In this document: positions 49,337 through 58,333 of the stretch, in pieces
Layout: every line of letters begins with the position of its first letter
How positions within the stretch are numbered: position 1 is the first letter of the stretch
Assembly (NCBI GenBank): GCA_009773005.1
Contig: WOUT01000013.1
Location: forward strand, 1 to 64,000
From: Chloroflexota bacterium
GTDB taxonomy: Bacteria > Chloroflexota > Anaerolineae > Anaerolineales > Anaerolineaceae
Length of the DNA stretch: 64,000 bases
Direction: 5' to 3'
The notes under the pieces: model-generated
What the model was told of the DNA's origin: nothing
The model's database searches: none
What the model saw: the letters and a program-made list of their open reading frames with translations, nothing else
Translations under genes and position numbers: made by a program

Positions 49337-49350
49337 TCGCTTAAGTGTCG

Positions 49351-51156
49351 TTACTTGATCTGGCAGTATCTTTCGATACGCGCTTCGATTACTTTGAGGC
49401 TGTCCTGCCAAAACGCCTTCTTGCGGATGTCGATGCCAAATCGGGCTGCGAGCTCCGCAGCGGAGCCTTCACCGGTGCTGGCTAGCAGGTTCATATAGTC
49501 ACTGACGAAAGCAGAGCCGCGTTTCTGGTAAATGGCATACAGCCCGGTTGCGAAGAGTAACCCGAAGGCGTAGGGGTAATTATAGAAGGAAAGTCCAGCA
49601 TAATAATAATGTGGTTTCCATGTCCACATCCACTTCTGTAGATATTTTTCATCCAACCCGTCGCCAAACGTGGCTTTTTGAGCGTTTTCCATGATCTCGC
49701 ACAATTCGTCCGCGTTCAATTCGGATTTCACGCGCCGTTCAAAGACCTCTTTCTCGAACAGGTAGCGTGAATAGATATCAACGATCACTTGAGAATCACC
49801 CACCAATTGGGTCTCCAGAATCGCCAGTTCTTCCTGCGGGTTCTTAACAGTTTTTAGAGCAGCGGAGGAAACAATCGTCTCGCACATGATCGAGGCGGTC
49901 TCTGCCAATGTCATCGGGGTGATCTTTTGCAGTTCGGTCTTTCCAGCTTTGACCATGCAGTCGTTGTGGAACCCGTGCCCTAGTTCATGAGCGAGCGTGG
50001 ATACCTGGTCAAGGGATCCGTCAAAATTGCATAAAATGCGGCATTCGCCAACACCAGGCACATCCATGCAGAATGCGCCGCCGCGTTTGCCGTCACGTTG
50101 CTCGGCGTCAATCCAGTCGTGATCAAAGGCGCGCTGGGCAAAGTTCTTGAGTTCTGGCGAGAATTCTCCAAAATGGGTAAGAATGAAGGATTTGGCTTCA
50201 TCATATGTAAAACTCGTTTTAGTTTCTCCTGCAGGCGCAAATAAGTTCCACCATTGAAGCTTTTTGACGCCAAAGCGCTGTGCCTTGGCTTTGAAATACT
50301 TGCGAAAGATGGGAAAGGAGTCTTTCATGGCTTCTAGCATCGCTTCCAGGGTGGGTCGGTCAATGCGCGCCGCATCGATGGAGCTATGAACCGCGTCCGT
50401 GCGTCCGCGATGGCGGTTGAGGGTGGTGACTTCGCCCTTGACCCCGTTCATGGCGGCAGCCAAAGGTTCCTTGACAGTTTCCCATGCGGCATTTTCGGCT
50501 TCATAGCCACGCCGCCTGACGTTTTCATCTGGATGTGAGTGCAAATTGATCAACGCTGGCATGGGGAGTTTTTGCATCTTCCCATCCAGTTCGAAATCCA
50601 CACTAAGTTGAGAAGTGACCGTGCCTTGCAATTTGCCCCAGGCGTTGGCGCCGCTCAGGCTTAATTCAGCCGCCAGCGCTTCTTCAGGTGCAGACATAAG
50701 ATACTTGCTTTGTTCAGCAGCCTCTTTTAGATAGAAATCATGCGCGCTAACTGTTTTACTGAGCGGTAAAAAATCAGGCAGCCGCGAGGAAACTTTACCG
50801 ATCCAGGCGCGAGTTTGCACTTCAATTTTGTCCAGTTTGACGCCGACGAATTCATATTCCGACTGTTTTTTCAAGGCTGCTTTGTTATAGGAATCGGTGG
50901 ATATGAAAGATTCCAGATATGCTCGCAACGTTCCGGCGACAACCAGGATTTGATTGAAACGGTTGACCAAGGCAGCGGTAGTCTCTGCCAGTAAAGTGGG
51001 TTGAGCGCTAACGTCCAAATTTGCAACCTTCTCGGTTAAAAAAACTTCTTGCTCCCCAATCAATTTCTCCAATTTCTTAAAATCAGCAATATATTTGCGG
51101 GAAGAAAGTGAGGGGTATACATTGGTCAGATCCCAATGAGGTGGAATTTTAATGGA
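49351..51156 (-). CDS. M3 family oligoendopeptidase (PepF-like)
   Basis: HELGHGFHN zinc motif. Start 51156 has AGGAGCT RBS (track 51210). Confidence 0.93.
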   Translation of the reverse strand, partial: SIKIPPHWDLTNVYPSLSSRKYIADFKKLEKLIGEQEVFLTEKVANLDVSAQPTLLAETTAALVNRFNQILVVAGTLRAYLESFISTDSYNKAALKKQSEYEFVGVKLDKIEVQTRAWIGKVSSRLPDFLPLSKTVSAHDFYLKEAAEQSKYLMSAPEEALAAELSLSGANAWGKLQGTVTSQLSVDFELDGKMQKLPMPALINLHSHPDENVRRRGYEAENAAWETVKEPLAAAMNGVKGEVTTLNRHRGRTDAVHSSIDAARIDRPTLEAMLEAMKDSFPIFRKYFKAKAQRFGVKKLQWWNLFAPAGETKTSFTYDEAKSFILTHFGEFSPELKNFAQRAFDHDWIDAEQRDGKRGGAFCMDVPGVGECRILCNFDGSLDQVSTLAHELGHGFHNDCMVKAGKTELQKITPMTLAETASIMCETIVSSAALKTVKNPQEELAILETQLVGDSQVIVDIYSRYLFEKEVFERRVKSELNADELCEIMENAQKATFGDGLDEKYLQKWMWTWKPHYYYAGLSFYNYPYAFGLLFATGLYAIYQKRGSAFVSDYMNLLASTGEGSAAELAARFGIDIRKKAFWQDSLKVIEARIERYCQIK

Positions 51157-51210
51157 CATGTGAGCTCCTAAGGATGTTAGAGTTATCTTATGGTGATTAT
51201 AACAAAACAA

Positions 51211-51243
51211 AGAGACGCCTGTAGTTAATTCATAGGCGTCTCT
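51211..51243 (-). terminator. intrinsic terminator hairpin AGAGACGCCT...AGGCGTCTCT
   Basis: Perfect 10-bp inverted repeat followed on the minus strand by a T-rich stretch. Confidence 0.75.
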
Positions 51244-51261
51244 AGTGATTGTAGTTGTGTA

Positions 51262-52011
51262 TTATAATGTTGGAAGTTTGGGCGGTATACTTTGCAGTCG
51301 GTTTTGTTTTTCCTTGGCATTGGCGCGCGAAAAGAGAATTCGATAAACGATCATGTAAAGAAGAATGATACCTGTGGTCCAATAGATTGCTTGCGCCCAA
51401 ATGGTCGTTGTATCGCTGCCAGCGCTGATGCCGTGAAGCAGTGCAAACAAGTATGACGCAAAGCTCCCGAAGTGAATGACGCGCCAGGTTTTGCCGCCTA
51501 TCTTTTTCCGCACGTAAAAGCTGATTGTGATAATTGCCATTAAATAAAAGCCCAATTGTCCAATCCCCACAGCGACCGGTTTAAAATTCGTGGTCGAAAA
51601 TGGGACCATTATTTGGAAAAAACTAAAGTTGATAAAGTGATCGCCCAACAGGATCAAGCCGTGAAAAAGGCCAAAAGCAAGTCCGAGGATGCTCGTATAT
51701 TGATGAAGGTCTATTGTCGGGGGCAATCCAGGCCAGATCGCGGCCATTTTATTCGTAATTCCAACACCTAGAAGCATCGAGAACCAAAGTAGAAAATACG
51801 CAGAAAACGCGCTGCCGCGCGCAAGATACCAGAACGCTTTTGGGTCTGAACCCATCACGGACTGCGAGATTCCAGGTAACCAGTTTGGCAAGACACCAAC
51901 TGCAGTAACTGCACCTAGAAAAGCAGCGAGCATGATGAGTGAGAACCCACCCAGGCTGAAAGATGGTGTGATTTCATCTATATTGACAGGTTGTGAGTTA
52001 TTTGAGGACAT
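51262..52011 (-). CDS. ferric reductase-like transmembrane protein
   Basis: Six-TM-like, heme-type His positions (DLHQYTSILGLAFGLFHG; HFGSFASYLFALLHG). Confidence 0.82.
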   Translation of the reverse strand: MSSNNSQPVNIDEITPSFSLGGFSLIMLAAFLGAVTAVGVLPNWLPGISQSVMGSDPKAFWYLARGSAFSAYFLLWFSMLLGVGITNKMAAIWPGLPPTIDLHQYTSILGLAFGLFHGLILLGDHFINFSFFQIMVPFSTTNFKPVAVGIGQLGFYLMAIITISFYVRKKIGGKTWRVIHFGSFASYLFALLHGISAGSDTTTIWAQAIYWTTGIILLYMIVYRILFSRANAKEKQNRLQSIPPKLPTL

Positions 52012-52934
52012 AATTCATTCCATTGTTTTTTAATAAATCCAGGGCTCTTGATGATCGTTCCATTTTCAAGGACCAATAAAAATTGAGTGTTGGCTTGATC
52101 ATTAAGCCATTCTGCTCCTGCTTTGCTGCCAAGAATCAAGCCGACTTTTGCGTATACTTCGGCGTCCATTACATTATCCGCCAGAACTGTGGCGGTAAGG
52201 ACATCCGTATTTGCAGGCGAGCTGGTGCGTGGATCGATAATATGATGCTGCCAAGTATCATGCGCATACCAACGCCTATAGTCGCGCCCCGAGGTAGCAA
52301 CTCCGCCGCTTGATAGCATCAATAACTCAAGGTTGTTTTCCTTGTCAAACGGATTCGCCACGCCAACCGGCCAATCCGAGCCATCAGTCTGTGGACCGCT
52401 GATTGCGATATCTCCACCTGCATCAACCAGGACGGGAGCAAATTTGCCTAAACGAAGCATAGTTTGGTGAGCTGCCCAGCCTTTTGCTATTCCACCAAAA
52501 TCGATTTGAGTGCCGATGGACACGGTCACTGTCCGGTTGGTCTCGTCCAACACGATGGGTTGACCTTCCGGGTTTAGGTTAAATGGTTGACGCAAGACGG
52601 ATCCAACCTGATCAATCATGCTTTCGAAAGAGCCGTCATAACCAGCGGACTCCAGCGCTTTAAGGATCGATGGGGTGATCAATCCATTTGTACATTTCTC
52701 TGTGTGCAGAGCGAAGGTCATGACTTCAAAAAACGGATCGCTGACCTTCACAGCAAAACCAGGGCGACGATTTACCTTGCAGAGTTCGCTGGTCACGCGA
52801 AACCGGCTGAATGATTGTTCCCATTGCGCAAACCAGTCTTGGGCTTTGAGAGCCTTATCGATGATTTTGGATTCCTCCGTGTCGACCGCGATGAGGATTT
52901 TAGACCCCATCGCGTTAAAAGTGATTGTTTTCAT
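51978..52934 (-). CDS. apbE: FAD:protein FMN transferase (ApbE family)
   Basis: MGSKILIAVD; IDFGGIAKGWAAH; VDAGGDIAISG; GRDYRRWYAHDTWQHHIIDPRTSSPA. Confidence 0.93.
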   Translation of the reverse strand: MKTITFNAMGSKILIAVDTEESKIIDKALKAQDWFAQWEQSFSRFRVTSELCKVNRRPGFAVKVSDPFFEVMTFALHTEKCTNGLITPSILKALESAGYDGSFESMIDQVGSVLRQPFNLNPEGQPIVLDETNRTVTVSIGTQIDFGGIAKGWAAHQTMLRLGKFAPVLVDAGGDIAISGPQTDGSDWPVGVANPFDKENNLELLMLSSGGVATSGRDYRRWYAHDTWQHHIIDPRTSSPANTDVLTATVLADNVMDAEVYAKVGLILGSKAGAEWLNDQANTQFLLVLENGTIIKSPGFIKKQWNELCPQITHNLSI

Positions 52935-53353
52935 GGTTTAGGTTTAGAAGACTGAGTGGTTGTTATTGGCGCTGGTATTACTGCAGGCGAGGTTAGATTA
53001 TTGGAGACGACTGAAGAAGCGCTTTGGTTATTCGAAACAGTTACAGGTGGAGTAACGATCCTTAGCGCTGCAGCAGGAACCGTTGCCGGTTGGTTTGACG
53101 CCTGTTTGATGGATGTCAGGTCCACCGTAATCAAAGACACTAATGTTGGCAATGGCTCAAGATTTGGGTTTGCTGAAGGTTGACTGCCCTCTGTATTTTG
53201 GATGTTCGCCTGGATCACGTCTTTATTAGCCAGTAGATTCCATATTCCAAGCGTCCCAGCTAACGAGCTCACTGCCACGAGGAATTTAAATACATTCGGT
53301 ACAAATTGCTTTTTACGATGAGGGGTTGCTTTTTCCATTAATAGTTGATCCAT
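52931..53353 (-). CDS. hypothetical membrane-anchored protein, 140 aa, Ser/Thr/Pro-rich
   Basis: N-terminal TM, low-complexity extracytoplasmic tail; overlaps apbE. Confidence 0.6.
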   Translation of the reverse strand: MDQLLMEKATPHRKKQFVPNVFKFLVAVSSLAGTLGIWNLLANKDVIQANIQNTEGSQPSANPNLEPLPTLVSLITVDLTSIKQASNQPATVPAAALRIVTPPVTVSNNQSASSVVSNNLTSPAVIPAPITTTQSSKPKP

Positions 53354-53371
53354 AATCCAATTTTTTTTGTT

Positions 53372-54058
53372 CTAATCGTCATCACTCTCATGATCTTCAG
53401 GCTCTTCTGAGGAACTTGAACTTTGTGACGCCATTTGAACTGCTACAATTTTTCCGGTCAAATCGATATAGACACTCTGCCCATTAGAAAAAATTACAAC
53501 GTATACTTTGCTCCCATTAAAAGTTCCAAAATTTATTGCAGTCACCTGGTTATTGTTCAGGTAGGATTTCGCAATTTTGATTGCCTGTTCGCTTGTGATG
53601 TACGTTGATTTTTTCTCAAGTCCGTTGTACAGGACTGTTCCGGTATTGGCATCTATATAAATATTTCCATGCTTATAGATCACTTCAAATGCCGGCGAAC
53701 CATTAAAATTAACCACGATCGGAATGTCTTTTGGGGTAACTCCTGCGATCGACTGGGCAATTGCTGATGCTTGATCTGCTGTAAAGAGATAGAGTGAGGT
53801 TGTGTCTTGTGCAGACTCTTGTGTCACGCTACCCATAAGGGCTGTAATTTGTTGATTTGCCTGTTCTATTTTCTGATTGGCTTCGTTGATCATTTGCTGG
53901 TAAGCTTGCTCTCGTTGAATAAACGCCGTAACATCTACTGTAGGAGCAACGTTCGCTTGATTATTCTTAGCTATGACATTTGTAACCACACCAATTCCAA
54001 TTGTTAATAGAAAGACCGTTACAAAAGCCGATAGTACAAGAATCGATTTGTTTTTCAT
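53372..54058 (-). CDS. PepSY domain protein (two PepSY-like modules), membrane anchored
   Basis: TSLYLFTADQASAIAQSIAG...AFEVIYKHGNIYIDANTGTVLYN and ITSEQAIKIAKSYLNN...VYVVIFSNGQSVYIDLTGKIV. Confidence 0.85.
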   Translation of the reverse strand: MKNKSILVLSAFVTVFLLTIGIGVVTNVIAKNNQANVAPTVDVTAFIQREQAYQQMINEANQKIEQANQQITALMGSVTQESAQDTTSLYLFTADQASAIAQSIAGVTPKDIPIVVNFNGSPAFEVIYKHGNIYIDANTGTVLYNGLEKKSTYITSEQAIKIAKSYLNNNQVTAINFGTFNGSKVYVVIFSNGQSVYIDLTGKIVAVQMASQSSSSSEEPEDHESDDD

Positions 54059-54207
54059 AGTTCTCCTTCTTCAAAATTGAATTCAATATAAGGATAAGCT
54101 TGAATGATTGGAAGCAGGTGTAAAAAGTGAGCGAATTTTCCAATGAAATTCCAATCATTTTGGCATCAATCTGGAAATGGTCAGGCTGGTTGTATAATGG
54201 AAAAACC

Positions 54208-54891
54208 ATGAGAATATTATTGATTGAAGATGATAAGAGGTTGGCAAAGCTCATTCGAAATGTTTTGGAGGATGAGAAGTATTCACTGGATATTGAAAAT
54301 GACGGCGAATTGGGATTGGAAGTCGCACTACGGGGAACACATGATTTAATAATCATCGACTGGATGCTGCCTAGTAGGGACGGCCCTTCAATTTGTCGAA
54401 AAATCAGGTCTTCAAGGCTGGTTGTCCCGATTCTCATGCTTACGGCGAGGGGGCAAATCGAAGACAGAGTGTCAGGGTTGGAAAGCGGTGCGGATGACTA
54501 TCTCGTCAAACCTTTTAACTTCGAAGAACTGATTGCCCGCATCCGGGCGCTCAGTCGACGATATTCGCCTGGTTCACTTGATCCTTCAGAGCTCCGGCTT
54601 GGATCGATAGTGATGGATATCAAAGCACATTCTGTTCGCAGAGCGGAAACCACCATAGACTTGACCAAGAGAGAATGGGATCTTCTCGAATTTTTTCTAC
54701 GGCATCCGAATCAAACTCTTTCTCGAACCGAGATTATGGATTACGTTTGGTCATATGATGCCAGTGTTCAAGCGGAAATGGTGGATGTATATATTTCCTA
54801 CCTGCGTCAAAAACTAACCATTACTGGTAAAAAAGACCCTATCCAGACGATAAGGGGATTTGGTTATTTGCTGGAAGAAAAAAATGCTTAA
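54208..54891 (+). CDS. OmpR-family two-component response regulator
   Basis: RILLIEDDKRLAKLI, IIDWMLPSRDG, K in YLVKPF; wHTH C-terminus. Start 54208 rather than 54127. Confidence 0.95.
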   Translation: MRILLIEDDKRLAKLIRNVLEDEKYSLDIENDGELGLEVALRGTHDLIIIDWMLPSRDGPSICRKIRSSRLVVPILMLTARGQIEDRVSGLESGADDYLVKPFNFEELIARIRALSRRYSPGSLDPSELRLGSIVMDIKAHSVRRAETTIDLTKREWDLLEFFLRHPNQTLSRTEIMDYVWSYDASVQAEMVDVYISYLRQKLTITGKKDPIQTIRGFGYLLEEKNA

Positions 54892-56206
54892 GAAACTGAG
54901 ACTCAGAATAACGCTCCTATATTTGATCTTGGCCATTGTGCTGGCTTTGGTAGTTGGCGGTGGAACATATTCTCTAGTAAATTATTATTTTCGGGCTACG
55001 AATGATTACGCACTTAAAGTAAAAATGGGTCTGCAGTTTGCTTCCCTCGATATCCCGCTGCCATTAGATTTGTATGAAGCAGTTAGGCAAGCCGGCTTGG
55101 TGATAACAAAGGTTACGCCAACACCATCATTCACTCAATCTCAAACTGAAGAATCGAGTGATAAGAACAGGGCTCCTGGTGGCGAGGGGCATGAAGAAGG
55201 GTTGCAGGAAAGCGAACTAGCAGACATATACGTACTTCCATTGACACTTGAGGGCGGATTGGTATCAGGGCTCAATACTCAATTGACCATTGCTGATGTT
55301 AATTCTGAGGCGGTGGCTGCGGCTGTGCAAAATGGATATGATTTTCGCACTGTCAAAACGAACGATGGCGCTTCGGTTCGACTTTTTACTTACCTGGTAC
55401 CTGATGACGAACAAGTACAGGTTTTTCAAGTTGGCAGATATCTCTCTGCCCAGCAGCAAGTATTAAAACAATTACTGGACACAATGGTTTTACTTGGAGG
55501 TCTCATCACGATACTTTTTGGTGTCGCATCGTGGGTGTTAGCTGGGCGAACGATCAAACCGTCTCAACAAGCCTGGGATAAGCAGCAGGCATTTATTGCT
55601 AATGCCAGCCACGAATTACGCACACCCTTGACGCTCATCCATGCTGGACTTGAATTAAGCATGCGTAAAGTTGCATCAGAAGAACAACGAGAACTGTTAT
55701 CTGATGTGCTTTCAGACGCAAATTACATGAATAAGTTAATTGAAGATTTGCTTTTGCTTTCTCGATTAGATGCTCACTCTTTAAAAATGGATATCCAACC
55801 TGTAAAGATTTCAGATTTCATACCTGAAATTCTTCGTCAAGTCGAACGATTGACCGAAGCACAACAAATCAGTCTTGTTCAAAATATTGAGGATATAAAT
55901 ATATTGGCTGATCCGGTACGGTTAAAGCAGATATTACTTATTATTCTTGATAATGCAATCCGTAACAACCAGGCTGGTGGTTCAGTTAAAATTGAAATAG
56001 CCCTTAAAAATGAAAAGGAGAATATAGACAGAGTCTTTGATAGATTCTATAAAATAAACAACCAATCAACCACAGAATATGGAGGAAGTGGTTTGGGTCT
56101 TTCCATCGCCAAGGGATTAGTTGAAGCTCAAAATGGAAAGATTTCGTTGATCAGCATTGCTGGAGAAGGAACGCAAGTTAAACTCATTTTTCCCTCAAGC
56201 CCTTAA
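54884..56206 (+). CDS. sensor histidine kinase, apparently lacking the G1 box
   Basis: H-box FIANASHELRTPLTLIHAG; N-box-like IILDNAIRNN; G2 GGSGLGLSIAKG; no DxGxG between. Confidence 0.88.
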   Translation: MLKKLRLRITLLYLILAIVLALVVGGGTYSLVNYYFRATNDYALKVKMGLQFASLDIPLPLDLYEAVRQAGLVITKVTPTPSFTQSQTEESSDKNRAPGGEGHEEGLQESELADIYVLPLTLEGGLVSGLNTQLTIADVNSEAVAAAVQNGYDFRTVKTNDGASVRLFTYLVPDDEQVQVFQVGRYLSAQQQVLKQLLDTMVLLGGLITILFGVASWVLAGRTIKPSQQAWDKQQAFIANASHELRTPLTLIHAGLELSMRKVASEEQRELLSDVLSDANYMNKLIEDLLLLSRLDAHSLKMDIQPVKISDFIPEILRQVERLTEAQQISLVQNIEDINILADPVRLKQILLIILDNAIRNNQAGGSVKIEIALKNEKENIDRVFDRFYKINNQSTTEYGGSGLGLSIAKGLVEAQNGKISLISIAGEGTQVKLIFPSSP

Positions 56207-56275
56207 GAAAAATAAAGTGTTGTCCGGTTCGTTATGTATGGTCGTTGATGGATATGTAGATAGAGGAGAGGAATA

Positions 56276-56871
56276 ATGGAAAACCTAATTATTAATAAGG
56301 AAGTACGTTCAGTTTCTGGTTTCAATAGTGTGAAGTTCAAGGCTGTTGGAAAGCTAATAATTACTCAGGGAGCGCAGGAAAGTCTGACCATACAAGCGGA
56401 TCAAGAAATCCGCGCCCGTATTCATACGGATGTTATAGAAGGTGTTCTTATTATTAGTTATGATGCCGACTGGAAAGATTGGACTGGCTTCCGCTTGGTG
56501 GATAAGGGGCGGCGGAAATTACTTCAGATGCATTAACTTTGAATCTTGCGGGTCCTGGAGTGGTGACGATCGGGACACTCAAAGTAAATTCATTGATCGT
56601 CGATATGTCTGGTGTGGGGTCGATTGATGTGGCTGGAACATGCCTGGACCAAAATGTGGTTCTGAGCGGCGCCGGAAATTACAAATCTTCCCGGCTGGAA
56701 TCTGAACGAACTTCAGTGAAACTTTCAGGTGTTGGCAATGCCACGGTGTGGGCTAATCAATCTCTGGACGCACACATTTCCGGCGCCGGCGCCGTGGAAT
56801 ATTATGGCAATGCAAAAATCACCCAAAAGGTTTCAGGCATTGGTATGTTAAAATATCTAGGGAACCGGTAA
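56276..56871 (+). pseudogene. DUF2807-like (auto-transporter adhesin head GIN) gene split by frameshift/deletion
   Basis: 56276-56536 (SVSGFNSVKFKAVGKLIITQGAQESLTIQAD) and 56539-56871 (SVDMSGVGSIDVAG-like repeats) lie in different frames but look like halves of one protein. Confidence 0.7.
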
Positions 56872-56925
56872 GAATCATTTCCTACCTTGCCGGGTTAATA
56901 AAGATAAATCAAGAGACAGGAGTAA

Positions 56926-57486
56926 TTGATGGCACAAGATAGAACTCGGAAAATCGTGATCACTGGTGTTTTGGGAGCGATTGCTGTTCTTTTAGGACTA
57001 ACCCGTTGGGGTTTCATTCCCTGGTTTGGCGGGATTTCATTGACAATCATGCATGTACCGGTGATCATAGGCGCGATCCTTGAAGGCCCAATTGTGGGTT
57101 TGGGAATCGGATTGATCTTTGGGTTATTCTCGATGCTGCAGGCAGCCATCGCCCCAAATGGCCCGGCAGACGTATGGTTTACCAATCCTTTGCTTTCGAT
57201 CCTGCCGCGCTTGTTCATTGGCCCGGCGGCCTGGTTGGTATGGAAGGCATTGAAAAAAATGCCGGTTGCAGGATTGATCGTGAGTGGAATTGTTGGAAGC
57301 CTCACAAACACGGTACTGGTACTCGGAATGATCGGTGTGCTTGGTTATTTACCCATAGCAGTTTTGGGAGGAATTGTGGTTGCCAATGGATTGCCCGAAG
57401 CCGGGATTTCGGCAGTGATCACGCTGCTTGTGGTTGCAGCGCTGTGGCAGCTCAAGGTCGGAAAACGGAGCGGCTCTGATCTTTGA
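56926..57486 (+). CDS. ECF transporter S component
   Basis: 186-aa 5-6 TM protein of ECF substrate-binding type beside T and A components; start ATG near 56929. Confidence 0.82.
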   Translation: MMAQDRTRKIVITGVLGAIAVLLGLTRWGFIPWFGGISLTIMHVPVIIGAILEGPIVGLGIGLIFGLFSMLQAAIAPNGPADVWFTNPLLSILPRLFIGPAAWLVWKALKKMPVAGLIVSGIVGSLTNTVLVLGMIGVLGYLPIAVLGGIVVANGLPEAGISAVITLLVVAALWQLKVGKRSGSDL

Positions 57487-57504
57487 TCCTTTGATAGCTG
57501 TACA

Positions 57505-57542
57505 AACGGTCTCACACGTAGAGGATTATGAGTGAGACCGTT
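57505..57542. terminator. bidirectional hairpin AACGGTCTCAC...GTGAGACCGTT between convergent ECF genes
   Basis: Perfect 11-bp inverted repeat. Confidence 0.75.
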
Positions 57543-58333
57543 ATATTTAACAACAGGAAGAAAATATCTGCCCACCCAACCTTGAATTCATGCATGCTGG
57601 TTCTTTGCTCCAAATAACCATAAGCGCGAGCATCCATGGCAAGGGCAAGATTATCTGCTCTTCTCAAACTGATCAGGAATAACGGGAGGATCAATGGCAC
57701 TATCTGGCGCACCCGGCTCCACAGTCCGCGGGTTTTCACCCCCCATTCCGCTCCACGGGACGCCTGGGCTTTTGCAATCCTTTCGGCAGTTTGTGCCAGG
57801 AAGGGGATAAAACGCAGCATTACTTGAATGACCATCACCAGGTCCATGGTGTGGATCTTGATGCGGTTGAGTGGTTTAAACAGCAATTGGAGCCCTTGAA
57901 TCATTTCAGAGGTTGAGATGCAAAAAGATGCCAGGCTAAGGCACAAGATCAAGCTTGTAAAACGGATGAGCAACGTCAAACCAGCCCATAAGCCTGCCAT
58001 GGTGACTTTGACCGAACCAATCGATACCAGGATCGGTGATGATTCGACGCCTGCATTGAAAAAGACTTGCAGAGCCGCAATAATGAGTAAAAATGGCAGC
58101 GGTGGGATCAATCCTTTCAGAGCGTAAGTCAATTTCACTTTCGAGAAAACTATTCCGATCAATAGAACCAGTATGCCGATGCCTAACCCGATTTTGGAAG
58201 TCGTGAATGTCAAGACCATGAGCAAAAGTGTAAAACTAATGATCTTTATGCGGGGATCCAGTCTGTGCAAAATGGAACCTGTAGGCATATATTGCCCGAG
58301 AGTTACCCGAGAGAGGAAATCAAACTCACTCAT
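57512..58333 (-). CDS. ECF transporter T component
   Basis: HRLDPRIKIISFTLLL; QASRGAEW coupling motif. Confidence 0.92.
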   Translation of the reverse strand: MSEFDFLSRVTLGQYMPTGSILHRLDPRIKIISFTLLLMVLTFTTSKIGLGIGILVLLIGIVFSKVKLTYALKGLIPPLPFLLIIAALQVFFNAGVESSPILVSIGSVKVTMAGLWAGLTLLIRFTSLILCLSLASFCISTSEMIQGLQLLFKPLNRIKIHTMDLVMVIQVMLRFIPFLAQTAERIAKAQASRGAEWGVKTRGLWSRVRQIVPLILPLFLISLRRADNLALAMDARAYGYLEQRTSMHEFKVGWADIFFLLLNITVSLIILYV

